The translations under genes were made by a program, and so were the position numbers. DNA of 64,000 nucleotides from Rhizobium sp. CCGE 510 (GTDB lineage: Bacteria > Pseudomonadota > Alphaproteobacteria > Rhizobiales > Rhizobiaceae): the NCBI RefSeq assembly GCF_000292525.1, contig NZ_AEYF01000048.1, positions 186,001-250,000 of the forward strand. Direction: 5' to 3'. Positions 25,814 through 35,173 of this stretch are shown here, piece by piece. Every line of letters begins with the position of its first letter. The stretch's first letter is position 1. Under the pieces are notes generated by a model, which was not told where the DNA came from, searched no databases, and saw only the letters and a list, made by a program, of their open reading frames with translations.

Positions 25814-27418
25814 TCAGGATGCCGCCACATAGGCGTAAGCGAGGCTGCCGGAAACCCCTTCGCCGCCGACCGTGTGATCGGCGATGCGCTTGTTATAGAT
25901 GGTCAGCTCCGGCTGGCTGACGATATCGATCGCGGGCAGGTCTTCGACGAGGATCTGCTGGATCTCGCGCCACTGCTCCACCCGCTTGTTTGGATCGACC
26001 TCGACTGCCGCGGCTTCCAGAAGCGCGTCGACCTTGGGATTGCTGTAGGCCGAGCCGTTGGAGAAGGGGACGCCGGGCTTGAAATTCTTGCTCCAGTAAA
26101 GGCGCTGCACACCGACGGTCGGATCGAACAGGTTGCTCATTCCCTCGAAAGCGAAGTCGAAGTCGCGGTCGGTATAGATGCGCTTGGTATAGGTGGCGAA
26201 ATCCTGACTGCGCACCGTCGCGTCGATACCGACCTTGGCGAGCGCCTGGCGGATATATTCCGAGCCGCGTGGGTAGCTTTCTCCGCTCGGCACATAGTCG
26301 AGATTGATGCGAGCGCGAATGCCGTCGCTGCCGCGCGGGTAGCCGGCCTCGTCAAGCAGCTTCTCGGCTGCCGCCAGATCGATAGGATAGGTTTTCAGAT
26401 CCGGATCGTACCATTTCGTCAGGTTGGGACTTATCGGGCCGGGAATGGCGCTGCCATAGCCGTAGTTGATGGTATTGAGGATGACCTTCCTGTCGATGAC
26501 GTGCGCGAAGGCCTGCCGCACGCGGATATCCTTGAAGAACGGACGCTCGAGATTGAATTCGACGCGGCTGATGCCGTTGGCATACTGATAACCGCGCGGT
26601 TCAAAAGCGATGTCGGGGAGGGACTTGAAGCGTTCCAGGTCGCTGAGCGGCACGGGCGTAGAGGGCGCAAGATCGATTTCACCGGTCTCGATGGCGATCG
26701 AGCGTGCAGCGGCGTCGGGAATGAAGCGGACGATGAGCTGATCGAGATAGGGGCGCGGCTGATCCCAATACTCCGGATTGCGCTCGTAGACGATGTGGCT
26801 GCCGCGGATCCATTCTTTGAATTTGAAGGCTCCGGTGCCGATCGGCGCAAGATTTGCCGGGTTTTCGGCCACTTTGGTGCCTTCGTAGATGTGACGCGGC
26901 ACGATCGGCGTTTCGGAAGCCGCGAGCGCCGTGATCAGGTAGGGCGCCGGCTTGGAAAGCCTCAACACAGCCGTGAGCGGATCGGGCGTCTGGACGTCCA
27001 CCAGGTTGAGGAACGTGTTGCGGGCGCGCGGATGAATTTCCTTCAGCGTCTTGATGGAGAAGGCGACATCGGCCGATGTGAATGGCTGGCCGTCATGCCA
27101 CTTCACTCCGTCGCGCAGCTTGAAGGTATACGCCAGTCCGTCCTGGCTGACCGACCATTCCTTCGCCAGAAGCGGCTTTGGATTGAGATCGAAGTCATAG
27201 GTCAGCAGTCCTTCGATGACTTTCGGCGAAACATAGACCGAGTTGAAGGCCGTGTTGGCGATCGTCGTCAGCACCGGCGGTTCTGCCGAAAGCAGAAGCG
27301 TTGCCGTACCGCCGCGCGCCGCTGCCGCCAGGGCTGGGATGCGGGCCGTCGCCGTCACGCCGAGGGCGACGGAGGCGAGGAGAAAGCTGCGGCGCGTGGA
27401 TGCCGGAAATACTGCCAT
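25814..27418 (-). CDS. Dipeptide-type ABC substrate-binding protein, Tat signal
   Basis: 534 residues from the second ATG (27416-27418); the first, five codons upstream, is possible. The signal has twin arginines (STRRSFLLASVALG) and ends near ALA-AAA. SBP_bac_5 landmarks are AYTFKLRDGVKWHDGQPFTS, IGTGAFKFKEWIRGSH and RNPEYWDQPRPYLD. The mature chain has one Met (FEGMSNLF) and no Cys. It heads the minus-strand operon and is divergent from two permeases and two ATPases (27699-31600), which are presumably its transporter. Confidence 0.9.
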   Translation of the reverse strand: MAVFPASTRRSFLLASVALGVTATARIPALAAAARGGTATLLLSAEPPVLTTIANTAFNSVYVSPKVIEGLLTYDFDLNPKPLLAKEWSVSQDGLAYTFKLRDGVKWHDGQPFTSADVAFSIKTLKEIHPRARNTFLNLVDVQTPDPLTAVLRLSKPAPYLITALAASETPIVPRHIYEGTKVAENPANLAPIGTGAFKFKEWIRGSHIVYERNPEYWDQPRPYLDQLIVRFIPDAAARSIAIETGEIDLAPSTPVPLSDLERFKSLPDIAFEPRGYQYANGISRVEFNLERPFFKDIRVRQAFAHVIDRKVILNTINYGYGSAIPGPISPNLTKWYDPDLKTYPIDLAAAEKLLDEAGYPRGSDGIRARINLDYVPSGESYPRGSEYIRQALAKVGIDATVRSQDFATYTKRIYTDRDFDFAFEGMSNLFDPTVGVQRLYWSKNFKPGVPFSNGSAYSNPKVDALLEAAAVEVDPNKRVEQWREIQQILVEDLPAIDIVSQPELTIYNKRIADHTVGGEGVSGSLAYAYVAAS

Positions 27419-27621
27419 AGGTTCAACCCTCATCTGAGGCCGCGAGGATGCCGGCGGCCCTTGCTGTTTCGACTTTCCATGGACAGGCCCTCTCGTAGGG
27501 TTTTTTACCTACCAGGAAGCAATCCGTAATAATCCGTTCCGAAGAAGGACACTTAAGCAACAAATAATTCCAAATGATGCCAATATTTTTGGCTATCTTG
27601 GAATTATTTACCAATATGGAT

Positions 27622-27648
27622 TTGACAAAACCTACAGATTTAGTCAAC
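27622..27648. promoter_or_regulatory. Candidate control region of the divergent transporter operons
   Basis: In the 280-base AT-richer gap between divergent operons, TTGAC (27622-27626) and GTCAA (27643-27647) form an inverted repeat. Inside it is CCTACAGATTTAG, a weak match to the sulfur-region repeat. The arrangement could hold a -35 element and an operator, but no good -10 is obvious at the standard distance. Confidence 0.3.
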
Positions 27649-27698
27649 TACTATTGCATCGCGAAGCCGAAATCTTCTCAAGCGGCGGGGAAAAGGCA

Positions 27699-28688
27699 AT
27701 GTCAGCTTCCAGGCGGGTCGGCCGCACCATCAGAAAGACGGTCCTCCAGGCAATTCCGACGATGCTGGGCATTGTCGTCTTGAATTTTTTCCTGCTGAAG
27801 CTCGCGCCTGGTGATGCCGCGGATGTCATGGCGGCTGAATCGGGCTCGGCGACGGTCGAGACCATGGCCGCCCTGCGGGAACGTTTCGGGCTCGATAATC
27901 CTATTCTGGTGCAACTGGCTAACTACCTAAACAATCTCGCGCATTTCAGTCTCGGCTTTTCGCCGCGCTATGGAATGCCGGTCGCCGACCTCATCGGTCA
28001 GCGTTTGCCGGGCACACTGATGCTGATGCTGGCCGCGCTGGCGATCGCCATCACTGTCGGCCTGCTCCTTGGCTCGCTGATGGCGACATTTTCCGGCCGG
28101 GTTACCGATCGGGTGATCTCGATCGTCTCGTTGCTTTTCTATTCCATTCCCGGCTTCTGGATCGGGCTGATGCTGATCCTGCTCTTCTCGGTCAAGCTAG
28201 GCTGGCTGCCGAGCGGCGGCGACAGCACCATCGGTTCGCGGCTGACCGGGCTGCCGGCGCTCCTCGACCGCGTCCGCTACATGGTGTTGCCGGCCACATC
28301 GCTTGCCCTCTTCTATCTCGCCATCTATGCGCGCCTGACGCGCGCTGCCATGCTGGAAGTGAAATCGCAGGATTTCGTTCGTACGGCCCGCGCCAAGGGT
28401 GTGTCGCCATTTTTCCTGATCACACGCCATATTCTGCGCAATGCGCTGATCCCGATCACCACGATGGCCGGCATGCACTTCGGCGGCATGCTTGGCGGCG
28501 CCGTCGTCGTCGAAACGGTCTATAGCTGGCCGGGTCTCGGCCGGCTTGCTTTCGAGGCCGTCATGGCGCGCGATTTCAGCGTTCTTCTCGGTATTCTGCT
28601 GCTCTCTTCCTTCATGGTGATCGTCGCCAATGCGGCGGTCGATCTTCTGCAGGCCTGGATCGATCCCCGAATTGGAGCAAGTCGATGA
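27699..28688 (+). CDS. ABC permease, DppB-like
   Basis: 329 residues from the ATG at 27699 (GGGGAAAAGG upstream); an ATG 15 codons earlier lacks a site. Six membrane segments. The DppB pattern is visible: FLLKLAPGDAADVM, RFGLDNPILVQLANYLNNLA, and the EAA loop VKSQDFVRTARAKGVSPFFL. Forms the channel with the next gene for the divergent binding protein at 25814. Confidence 0.9.
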   Translation: MSASRRVGRTIRKTVLQAIPTMLGIVVLNFFLLKLAPGDAADVMAAESGSATVETMAALRERFGLDNPILVQLANYLNNLAHFSLGFSPRYGMPVADLIGQRLPGTLMLMLAALAIAITVGLLLGSLMATFSGRVTDRVISIVSLLFYSIPGFWIGLMLILLFSVKLGWLPSGGDSTIGSRLTGLPALLDRVRYMVLPATSLALFYLAIYARLTRAAMLEVKSQDFVRTARAKGVSPFFLITRHILRNALIPITTMAGMHFGGMLGGAVVVETVYSWPGLGRLAFEAVMARDFSVLLGILLLSSFMVIVANAAVDLLQAWIDPRIGASR

Positions 28689-29692
28689 ACAGTCATAAAC
28701 TTGGAACCTATGCGGCAGAGACGATCGATCTCGCACCGCCGGCAAGGGCAGAGGCAGCGCGGCCCGCAACTAATCCGGCAGCCCATCCGCGCTGGACCCA
28801 CATTCATGCGCCGGATGTGCGCGCTTCCGCCGTTCGCGGCACCGCCTGGCGTGGCTTACGCCGGGAGTTCAAGGTTTTCCTGTCCAATCCCAATGCACTG
28901 TTCGGCGTCGCTTTCCTGCTGATCGTCGCCCTTTCCGCACTTCTCGCTTCGGTGATCTATCCCGGCGATCCGATGGAAATGGTGGCGAGACCGTTTCTCT
29001 GGCCCGGCCAGAATATGGCCTACCCACTCGGGACGGATTCCATGGGTCGCGATGTGCTTGCCGGAATCCTGCATGGGGCGCGCATTTCGCTGACGGTCGG
29101 CATCGCCGCGACATTGCTCGGGCTTTCGGCGGGCATACTGATCGGTGCGACCGCTGGTTATTTCGGCGGGATTATCGACGACATCCTTGTCAAGTTTGTC
29201 GAGATCTTTCAGACAATTCCGAGCTTCGTCCTTCTGGTGGTGCTGGTCGCCATCGCTCAACCGACCACCGGCACAGTGACGGTGGCCATCGCGATCGTCA
29301 GCTGGCCGACCGTGGCGCGGCTGACCCGGGCGGAATTCCGCGCAATCCGGGAGAAGGACTACGTGCTTGCCGCTCGCAGCCTCGGTTTTGGCCATGCGCG
29401 CATCATCTTTCGGGAAATCCTGCCCAACGCGCTGCCGCCGCTGATCGTCACCTCGTCGGTCATGGTGGCGAGCGCAATCCTGATGGAGTCGGCGCTCTCC
29501 TTCATGGGACTTGGCGATCCCAACCGCGTTTCCTGGGGCTCGATGATCGGCGCCGGCCGGGACGTGATCCGCACCGCATGGTACCTCACGGCCCTGCCAG
29601 GCCTGGCGATCGTCTTCACCGTGCTTGCCCTCAACCTTATCGGCGACGGCCTCAATGACGCGCTCAACCCACGTTTTTCGGAGGAGCGCTGA
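28685..29692 (+). CDS. ABC permease, DppC-like
   Basis: 335 residues, overlapping the previous stop by four bases (ATGA). A long polar N-terminal extension (about 1-50) precedes the first membrane segment. The DppC landmark YPLGTDSMGRDVLAGILHGA and the loop DYVLAARSLGFGHARIIFRE are present, and VSWGSMIGAGRDVIRTAWYL closes the domain. Confidence 0.9.
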   Translation: MNSHKLGTYAAETIDLAPPARAEAARPATNPAAHPRWTHIHAPDVRASAVRGTAWRGLRREFKVFLSNPNALFGVAFLLIVALSALLASVIYPGDPMEMVARPFLWPGQNMAYPLGTDSMGRDVLAGILHGARISLTVGIAATLLGLSAGILIGATAGYFGGIIDDILVKFVEIFQTIPSFVLLVVLVAIAQPTTGTVTVAIAIVSWPTVARLTRAEFRAIREKDYVLAARSLGFGHARIIFREILPNALPPLIVTSSVMVASAILMESALSFMGLGDPNRVSWGSMIGAGRDVIRTAWYLTALPGLAIVFTVLALNLIGDGLNDALNPRFSEER

Positions 29693-30687
29693 TGGCGGCC
29701 TTGCTAGATGTCCGCGATCTCTCGGTTCGCTTTCCCTCCGCCGAACCGGTCAAGGGCGTGAGCTTTACCGCCAATCCCGGCGAGATGCTGGCGATCGTCG
29801 GCGAATCCGGATCGGGAAAGTCGCTCACGGCATTGGCGCTGATGGGGCTTTTGCCGAGGCAGGCTCGGGCCGGCGGACAGATTTCTTTCGACGGCCGCGA
29901 TCTGCTGTCGCTCCGCGAGAGGGACCTGCGGCGCATTCGCGGCCGCGACATCGCGATGATCTTTCAGGAACCGATGACTTCGCTCAATCCGGTGCTGACG
30001 ATCGGCGATCAGATCGTCGAGGTGCTGCGCATCCACGAGGACCTCAGCCGCCGGCATGCCCGCGCCAAGGCGATCGAACTGCTGGAGCTCGTCAGCATCC
30101 CCGACCCCCCCCGGCGCATCGACGACTATCCTCACCAGCTCTCCGGCGGCATGCGCCAGCGGGTGATGATTGCGATTGCGGTTGCCTGCAATCCGAAGCT
30201 GCTGATTGCCGATGAAGCAACGACCGCACTCGACGTGACGATCCAGGCGCAGGTGCTGCAGCTGCTCGACAACCTCCGCGTCAAGCTGAACATGGCCGTC
30301 ATCCTCATCACCCACGACCTCGGCATCGTGGCGCAATGGGCCGATCGCGTCGTCGTCATGTATGCCGGACGCAAAATCGAGGAAGGCTTTCCAGGTCCCG
30401 TCTTTGACATGCCATACCATCCTTATACGCGCGGGCTGCTCGCCGCCTCGCCACGGCTGAAGGCCGACTATCACTATAGCGACGGCCCGCTTTCCGAAAT
30501 CCCGGGTTCGATCGTCTCGGCGTCGGGCGAAAAAGGCTGCTCCTTTCGCCCGCGTTGTCCGGTCGCCCGGCCGGCCTGCGCTCTTGCCGTGCCTGAACTG
30601 CTGTGGGTTTCCGCCGAGCGGCAGGTCGCCTGCCCCTATGTTCCCATCCCTTCGGAGGTAGCCCATGTCGCTTCTGTCGGTCGATAA
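29692..30687 (+). CDS. ABC ATPase, DppD-like
   Basis: 331 residues with Walker A GESGSGKS, signature LSGGMRQRV and Walker B LLIADEATTALD. The C-terminal oligopeptide-transporter region holds a cysteine cluster (GCSFRPRCPVARPAC) of the kind that binds an iron-sulfur cluster in OppD/DppD proteins. Start overlaps the upstream stop by one base. Works with the next ATPase. Confidence 0.92.
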   Translation: MAALLDVRDLSVRFPSAEPVKGVSFTANPGEMLAIVGESGSGKSLTALALMGLLPRQARAGGQISFDGRDLLSLRERDLRRIRGRDIAMIFQEPMTSLNPVLTIGDQIVEVLRIHEDLSRRHARAKAIELLELVSIPDPPRRIDDYPHQLSGGMRQRVMIAIAVACNPKLLIADEATTALDVTIQAQVLQLLDNLRVKLNMAVILITHDLGIVAQWADRVVVMYAGRKIEEGFPGPVFDMPYHPYTRGLLAASPRLKADYHYSDGPLSEIPGSIVSASGEKGCSFRPRCPVARPACALAVPELLWVSAERQVACPYVPIPSEVAHVASVGR

Positions 30688-31600
30688 TCTCTCGACCCAT
30701 TATCCCGGGGCTGCCGGTACGGTCAGAGCCGTCGACGGCGTATCGCTGGAGATTGCCGAGGGTGAAACGGTGGCGTTGGTCGGGGAATCCGGCTGCGGCA
30801 AGTCGACGCTCGGCAAGTCTCTGATGCGCCTGGTCACGCCCTCGTCCGGCCGCGTCCATTTTCAGGGGCGTGACGTCAGGGCGATGTCGTCGAAGGAATT
30901 GCAATCAATCCGCCGCAGCGTTCAGATGATCTTCCAGGATCCCTTCGCTTCGCTCAATCCGCGCCAGACGATCCGCACGATCCTGACGGCGCCGCTCGCC
31001 GTCCATGGCGTCAGCGGCCGGAAGCGGCGTGAAGAGATCGCCGCCCAGATGGTGGAGCATGTCGGCTTGCCGGCCGACGCGCTGGATCGTTTTCCGCATG
31101 AATTCTCCGGCGGCCAGCGCCAGCGCATCGGCATCGCCCGCGCGCTGATCCTGCAGCCGCAGCTGGTGATTTGTGACGAGCCGGTTTCCGCGCTCGATCT
31201 CTCCATCCAGGCGCAGATCCTCAATCTCCTTGTCGAGATGAAGACTGAACTGTCGCTTTCCTACCTGTTCATTTCGCATGACCTGTCGGTCGTCCGCTAT
31301 TTCGCCGACCGCGTGCTCGTCATGTATCTCGGCCGAATCGTCGAAAGTGCGGAGACGAGCGAACTCTGGCGCGGCGCGAAGCACCCCTACACGCAGGCGC
31401 TGCTTGCCGCCGTTCCCGACCCAAGCCGCCGCAAGCAGGCGGCTCCCATCACCGGCGATTTGCCGAGCCCGCACAATCCGCCGGCCGGCTGTCGTTTCCA
31501 CACCCGCTGTCCGCTGGCCACCGACATTTGCCGGACCGAGGATCCAACCTTCCGCCAACTCGCAGGCGGCCACGCCGTTGCCTGTCACCACGCTCAATGA
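30665..31600 (+). CDS. ABC ATPase, DppF-like
   Basis: 311 residues with Walker A GESGCGKS, signature FSGGQRQRI and Walker B LVICDEPVSALD, and a C-terminal Cys segment (PAGCRFHTRCPLATDIC). It begins inside the end of the DppD-like gene, after a clear GGAGG site. The two separate ATPases and the permeases at 27699 and 28685 form a complete importer. Confidence 0.92.
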   Translation: MSLLSVDNLSTHYPGAAGTVRAVDGVSLEIAEGETVALVGESGCGKSTLGKSLMRLVTPSSGRVHFQGRDVRAMSSKELQSIRRSVQMIFQDPFASLNPRQTIRTILTAPLAVHGVSGRKRREEIAAQMVEHVGLPADALDRFPHEFSGGQRQRIGIARALILQPQLVICDEPVSALDLSIQAQILNLLVEMKTELSLSYLFISHDLSVVRYFADRVLVMYLGRIVESAETSELWRGAKHPYTQALLAAVPDPSRRKQAAPITGDLPSPHNPPAGCRFHTRCPLATDICRTEDPTFRQLAGGHAVACHHAQ

Positions 31601-31612
31601 ATGGAGAATGAA

Positions 31613-32671
31613 ATGGTCGATTATCGCTATCTCGGACGCAGCGCGCTGAAAGTGTCGCCGCTCAGCTTGGGAACGATGATGTTCGGTGGGCCGACACCGG
31701 ATGACATCGCCTTCCGAATCATCGACAAGGCGCGCGAGCAGGGGATCAACTTCATCGATACCGCCGACGTTTATCACGACGGCAAGTCCGAAGAGGTGGT
31801 CGGGCGCGGTATCAAGGCGCATCGCGATCACTGGGTGCTGGCGACCAAATTCGTCAATTCCCACACCAAAGGACCGAACCTCGGCGGCCATTCACGCAAA
31901 TGGGTGATCGAGACGGTCGAGAATTCGCTGCGCCGCCTCAACACCGACTATATCGACATCCTCTATTTCCACCGCGCCGTCTTCGATGCGCCGCTGGAAG
32001 AACCGCTGCGCGCCATCGCCGACCTCATCCGCGCGGGCAAGCTGCGCTATTTCGGCGTTTCCAACTTCCGCGGCTGGCGCATTGCAGAGATCTCGCATCT
32101 TGCCGATCAGCTCGGCATCGATCGTCCGGTGGCAAGCCAGCCGCTCTACAATATCGTCAACCGCACCGCCGAGGCCGAGCAGCTTCCTGCCGCGCAATAT
32201 TACGGTCTTGGCGCCGTTTCCTATTCGCCGCTCGCCCGCGGCGTGCTGACCGGCAAATACGAGCCCGGCAAGGAGCCGGCCGCCGATACTCGTGCCGGCC
32301 GCGGCGACAAGCGCATTCTCGAGACCGAATGGCGTCCGGAATCGATCGCCATCGCCAAGGAGATCGCAGCGCACGCGACCCGCAAGGGCATCAGCCCGAC
32401 TGAATTTGCTCTGGCCTGGGTGCTGAACAACAAACTGATCTCGGCTGCTATCACCGGTCCGCGCACCGAAGAACACTGGGACAGCTACATCAGGGCGCTC
32501 GACGTCAAGCTCGATTCCGAGGACGAGGCGCTGGTCGATCGGCTGGTCGCGACCGGCCACCCCTCGACGCCCGGTTTCAACGATCCGAGCCATCCGGTCG
32601 AAGGCCGCGTGCCGCGCAGCCTGGCGTCCGGCGCCGACAATGTCGTGCCGCTGACGCGCGCCGTTGCCTGA
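31613..32671 (+). CDS. Aldo/keto reductase
   Basis: 352 residues from the ATG at 31613, which has GGAG six bases upstream. It is an AKR TIM barrel of the YghZ/Gpr-like group, with the family tetrad visible as Asp and Tyr in FIDTADVYHDGKSEE, Lys in LATKF and His in LYFHRA. A C-terminal NADPH-binding segment (LISAAITGPRTEEHW) follows. Such enzymes reduce aldehydes; here it may handle the aldehyde released when a sulfonate or sulfone is cleaved. It follows the ATPases with no gap and ends at a strong hairpin. Confidence 0.85.
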   Translation: MVDYRYLGRSALKVSPLSLGTMMFGGPTPDDIAFRIIDKAREQGINFIDTADVYHDGKSEEVVGRGIKAHRDHWVLATKFVNSHTKGPNLGGHSRKWVIETVENSLRRLNTDYIDILYFHRAVFDAPLEEPLRAIADLIRAGKLRYFGVSNFRGWRIAEISHLADQLGIDRPVASQPLYNIVNRTAEAEQLPAAQYYGLGAVSYSPLARGVLTGKYEPGKEPAADTRAGRGDKRILETEWRPESIAIAKEIAAHATRKGISPTEFALAWVLNNKLISAAITGPRTEEHWDSYIRALDVKLDSEDEALVDRLVATGHPSTPGFNDPSHPVEGRVPRSLASGADNVVPLTRAVA

Positions 32672-32676
32672 CAGCC

Positions 32677-32713
32677 CAGGCTGGACCCGCCGATCGCGGA
32701 TCCAGCCTGTCTT
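32677..32713 (+). terminator. Hairpin between the reductase and the ACAD-type gene
   Basis: CAGGCTGGA (32677-32685) pairs perfectly with TCCAGCCTG (32701-32709) around a 15-base loop and is followed by TCTTT. It is probably a partial terminator that lowers expression of the three genes downstream. Confidence 0.6.
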
Positions 32714-32743
32714 TCCAGTTGGTGCCGAGAAGGTTTCCGCCGC

Positions 32744-33976
32744 ATGCCGAACACCGCCCTGTCCCCCGTTTCCGGGTCCGCTACAACCGATCTTGCCGCG
32801 CTGCTCGCCAAGGTGCCGGAGCTTGCGGCCGAAATTGCCAGGGAAGCGGCGAAGCGCGATCTCGAGCGAGAGCTTCCCTTCGAGGCCTTTCGTCAGTTCA
32901 AGGAGGCCGGGCTCGGGACGCTGCGCATTCCGGTTGCGCTCGGCGGGCCGGGGGGATCCGTCGTCGACTATATCGAGACGATCATGGCGCTCGGCGCGGC
33001 CGACTCGAATGTCGCCCATGCGCTCCGCAGCCATTTCAATTTCACCGAAAGCCTGCTTCTCAATCCGAATACTTCAATCGACCGCACCCAGCTCGGGCGT
33101 GTGCTTACTGGCAAGCTCTTTGGCGGGGCGCACACCGAGCAGGGCACCAAACGGCCGGGCGAGGTGACGTCACGGTTGACGAAATCCGGCGAAAGCTTTC
33201 GGCTGAACGGCCGCAAGTGGTACGCGACGGGAACCGCCTTTTCCGACTTTGCCTCGTTCAGCGCATGGAACGAGGAGGATCAGCTCGTCAGCCTCCTCCT
33301 GCCGGTCGACCGCAAGGGCATCACCATCCTCGACGACTGGGATGGGATGGGCCAGCGGCTGACGGCAAGCGGCGGTGTGCTGCTAGACGACGTCGAAGTG
33401 TTGCCGCACGAAATCTCCACACGCGGCCTGAATACGCTGATTGGGCGCCACACCTCGACGCTGCGCCAGCTTCATCTCGCCGCTTCCATGGCCGGCGCCG
33501 TCCGCGGCGCCGTCGCCGAGGGCACCGACTACGTGCGCCGGCAGGCGCGCTCAGCCGCCCATAGTGCAGCCGAAACCGCCAATGCCGATCCCTTCGTTCA
33601 AAAGATATTGGGCGAGATCGCCGCCGGCTCGTTTGCCGTCGACACACTGATCCGCGAGAGCGCTCGCGCGCTCGACCGCTCAGTCGAGGCGTTCGGCGCC
33701 GGAGATCCGGACGGACTGGAAGCGGCGCTGATCGAAAGTGCGTTGACGACGGCACGCACTCAGATCGTCGCCTCGCAGATCGCCCTTGCCGCGGCCACCA
33801 ATGTCTTCGAACTCGGCGGCGGTTCGGCCACCTCCCGCCATCTCAATCTCGACCGGCACTGGCGCAATATCCGTACGGTCCTGAACCACAATCCACTGCT
33901 GCACAAGGCGCGCGTGGTCGGCGACTATTACATCAATGGCACGACGACGCATCTGGAGGAAGGCAGGGTCTTCTAG
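32744..33976 (+). CDS. Acyl-CoA-dehydrogenase-fold flavoprotein (SfnB-type)
   Basis: 410 residues with the three-domain ACAD fold: helical N-terminus (REAAKRDLERELPFEAFRQF), barrel (FRLNGRKWYATGTAFSDFAS, WDGMGQRLTASGGVLLDDVE) and C-terminal helices (FELGGGSATSRHLNLDRHWR, NIRT). The WDG-G-Q/R-T-SG motif is typical of the flavin-dependent sulfur-acquisition branch (SfnB, DszC) and not of CoA-ester dehydrogenases. RBS AGAAGG. It is followed 30 bases later by an LLM monooxygenase, repeating the ACAD plus LLM pairing seen twice at 42-47.6 kb. Confidence 0.83.
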   Translation: MPNTALSPVSGSATTDLAALLAKVPELAAEIAREAAKRDLERELPFEAFRQFKEAGLGTLRIPVALGGPGGSVVDYIETIMALGAADSNVAHALRSHFNFTESLLLNPNTSIDRTQLGRVLTGKLFGGAHTEQGTKRPGEVTSRLTKSGESFRLNGRKWYATGTAFSDFASFSAWNEEDQLVSLLLPVDRKGITILDDWDGMGQRLTASGGVLLDDVEVLPHEISTRGLNTLIGRHTSTLRQLHLAASMAGAVRGAVAEGTDYVRRQARSAAHSAAETANADPFVQKILGEIAAGSFAVDTLIRESARALDRSVEAFGAGDPDGLEAALIESALTTARTQIVASQIALAAATNVFELGGGSATSRHLNLDRHWRNIRTVLNHNPLLHKARVVGDYYINGTTTHLEEGRVF

Positions 33977-34005
33977 CCCCGTCGCCTGCTGGGAAAGGCT
34001 ATTTC

Positions 34006-35097
34006 ATGACTTCGGAATTCATCGGGCATGTCTCCAACCGCGAAGGTTCGGATATCGTGCCGCCGCAGGGCCCTGTCATAGACAAGGACTATATCCTGAG
34101 ACATGCCCGGGCGGCTGAAGAGGCCGGTATAGACCGATTGTTGATCGGTGCTTTCTCGACCTGGCCCGACAACAACCAGATCGCCGCTCATGTCTTTTCC
34201 CACACCAGCCGCATCGGCGCGCTTCTGGCCCACCGCACCGGCTTCATGGCACCGACCCTGGCTGCCCGTCAGCTCGCGACGCTCGACCAGTTTTCCGACG
34301 GCCGGCTCTGGGTCCATATCATCACCGGAGGCTCCGACGCGGACCAGCAGCGCGACGGCGATTTCCTCGATCACGATCGACGCTACGAGCGCACAGATGA
34401 GTATCTGACCGTGCTCAAGAACGTCTGGGAGAGCGAGGAGCCTTTCGACCACGAGGGCGAATTCTACACATTCAAAGGTGCATTTTCGCAGGTCAAGCCG
34501 GTCCGCGGCCACCGCATCCCGATCTCTTTCGGCGGCTCGTCTGACGCAGCCTTCAAGGTGGCGGGCAAGCATGCCGATATCTATGCACTCTGGGGCGAGC
34601 CGCTGGACGGCGTGCGCGAGACGATCGGCAAGATACGGGAAGCGGCAGCGCCTTTCGGCCGGGCCGGCGACGTTCGCTTCACGCTCGCCTTCCGCATCGT
34701 CGTTGCCGAAACCGAGGACAGAGCATGGGAAAAGGCCGACGCCATTCTCGAGCGGGTGAAATCGATCGCGCGGCCGAGCGGCAATGGCGAAAAGCTGCCG
34801 TCCAACGTGGGTTCGGTGCGGCTTCGCGAGGCCGCGGCGCGCGGCAGGGTTCTCGACAAGCGGCTCTGGACGGAGGTTGCAGCGGCAAGCGGGGCCGGCG
34901 GCAACTCGACGGCCCTCGTCGGCACGCCGGATCAGGTCGCCGAGGCAATTCTCGACTATTACGACGCCGGCGTCTCCAATTTCCTGATGCGCGGGTTCTA
35001 TCCGACCGAGGATACCGTCGTCTACGGGCGCGATGTCGCGCCGCTGGTCAAAGCGGGCATTGCGGCGCGCCAGGCGCGCACTGTCGCGGCAGAGTAA
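34006..35097 (+). CDS. SsuD-like FMNH2-dependent alkanesulfonate-type monooxygenase
   Basis: 363 residues of the SsuD subgroup. Landmarks are GIDRLLIGAFSTWPDN, FMAPTLAARQLATLDQFSDG, RLWVHIITGG (flavin phosphate site), RRYERTDEYLTVLKNVWESE and PISFGGSSDAAFKVAGKHAD. SsuD cleaves alkanesulfonates to sulfite and aldehyde with FMNH2 from a separate reductase. The true substrate is unknown. It lies between an SfnB-type flavoprotein and a FAD/NAD(P) oxidoreductase that could be part of its electron supply. Confidence 0.88.
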   Translation: MTSEFIGHVSNREGSDIVPPQGPVIDKDYILRHARAAEEAGIDRLLIGAFSTWPDNNQIAAHVFSHTSRIGALLAHRTGFMAPTLAARQLATLDQFSDGRLWVHIITGGSDADQQRDGDFLDHDRRYERTDEYLTVLKNVWESEEPFDHEGEFYTFKGAFSQVKPVRGHRIPISFGGSSDAAFKVAGKHADIYALWGEPLDGVRETIGKIREAAAPFGRAGDVRFTLAFRIVVAETEDRAWEKADAILERVKSIARPSGNGEKLPSNVGSVRLREAAARGRVLDKRLWTEVAAASGAGGNSTALVGTPDQVAEAILDYYDAGVSNFLMRGFYPTEDTVVYGRDVAPLVKAGIAARQARTVAAE

Positions 35098-35173
35098 TGG
35101 GCCGGGAAGGGACGGTCATCCGCTGCTTCCATATTCCGATCTAGTCCCCTGCAGCTGGCAGGAAGGAGTGTTC

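Noticed and set aside
25802..27529. Long open frame on the plus strand opposite the binding-protein gene
   Set aside because: It is the antisense shadow of a GC-rich gene with a clear Tat signal and family motifs; the shadow shows no domain and no ribosome binding site.
30905..31891. 328-codon open frame on the minus strand
   Set aside because: Shadow of the DppF-like ATPase and the aldo/keto reductase.
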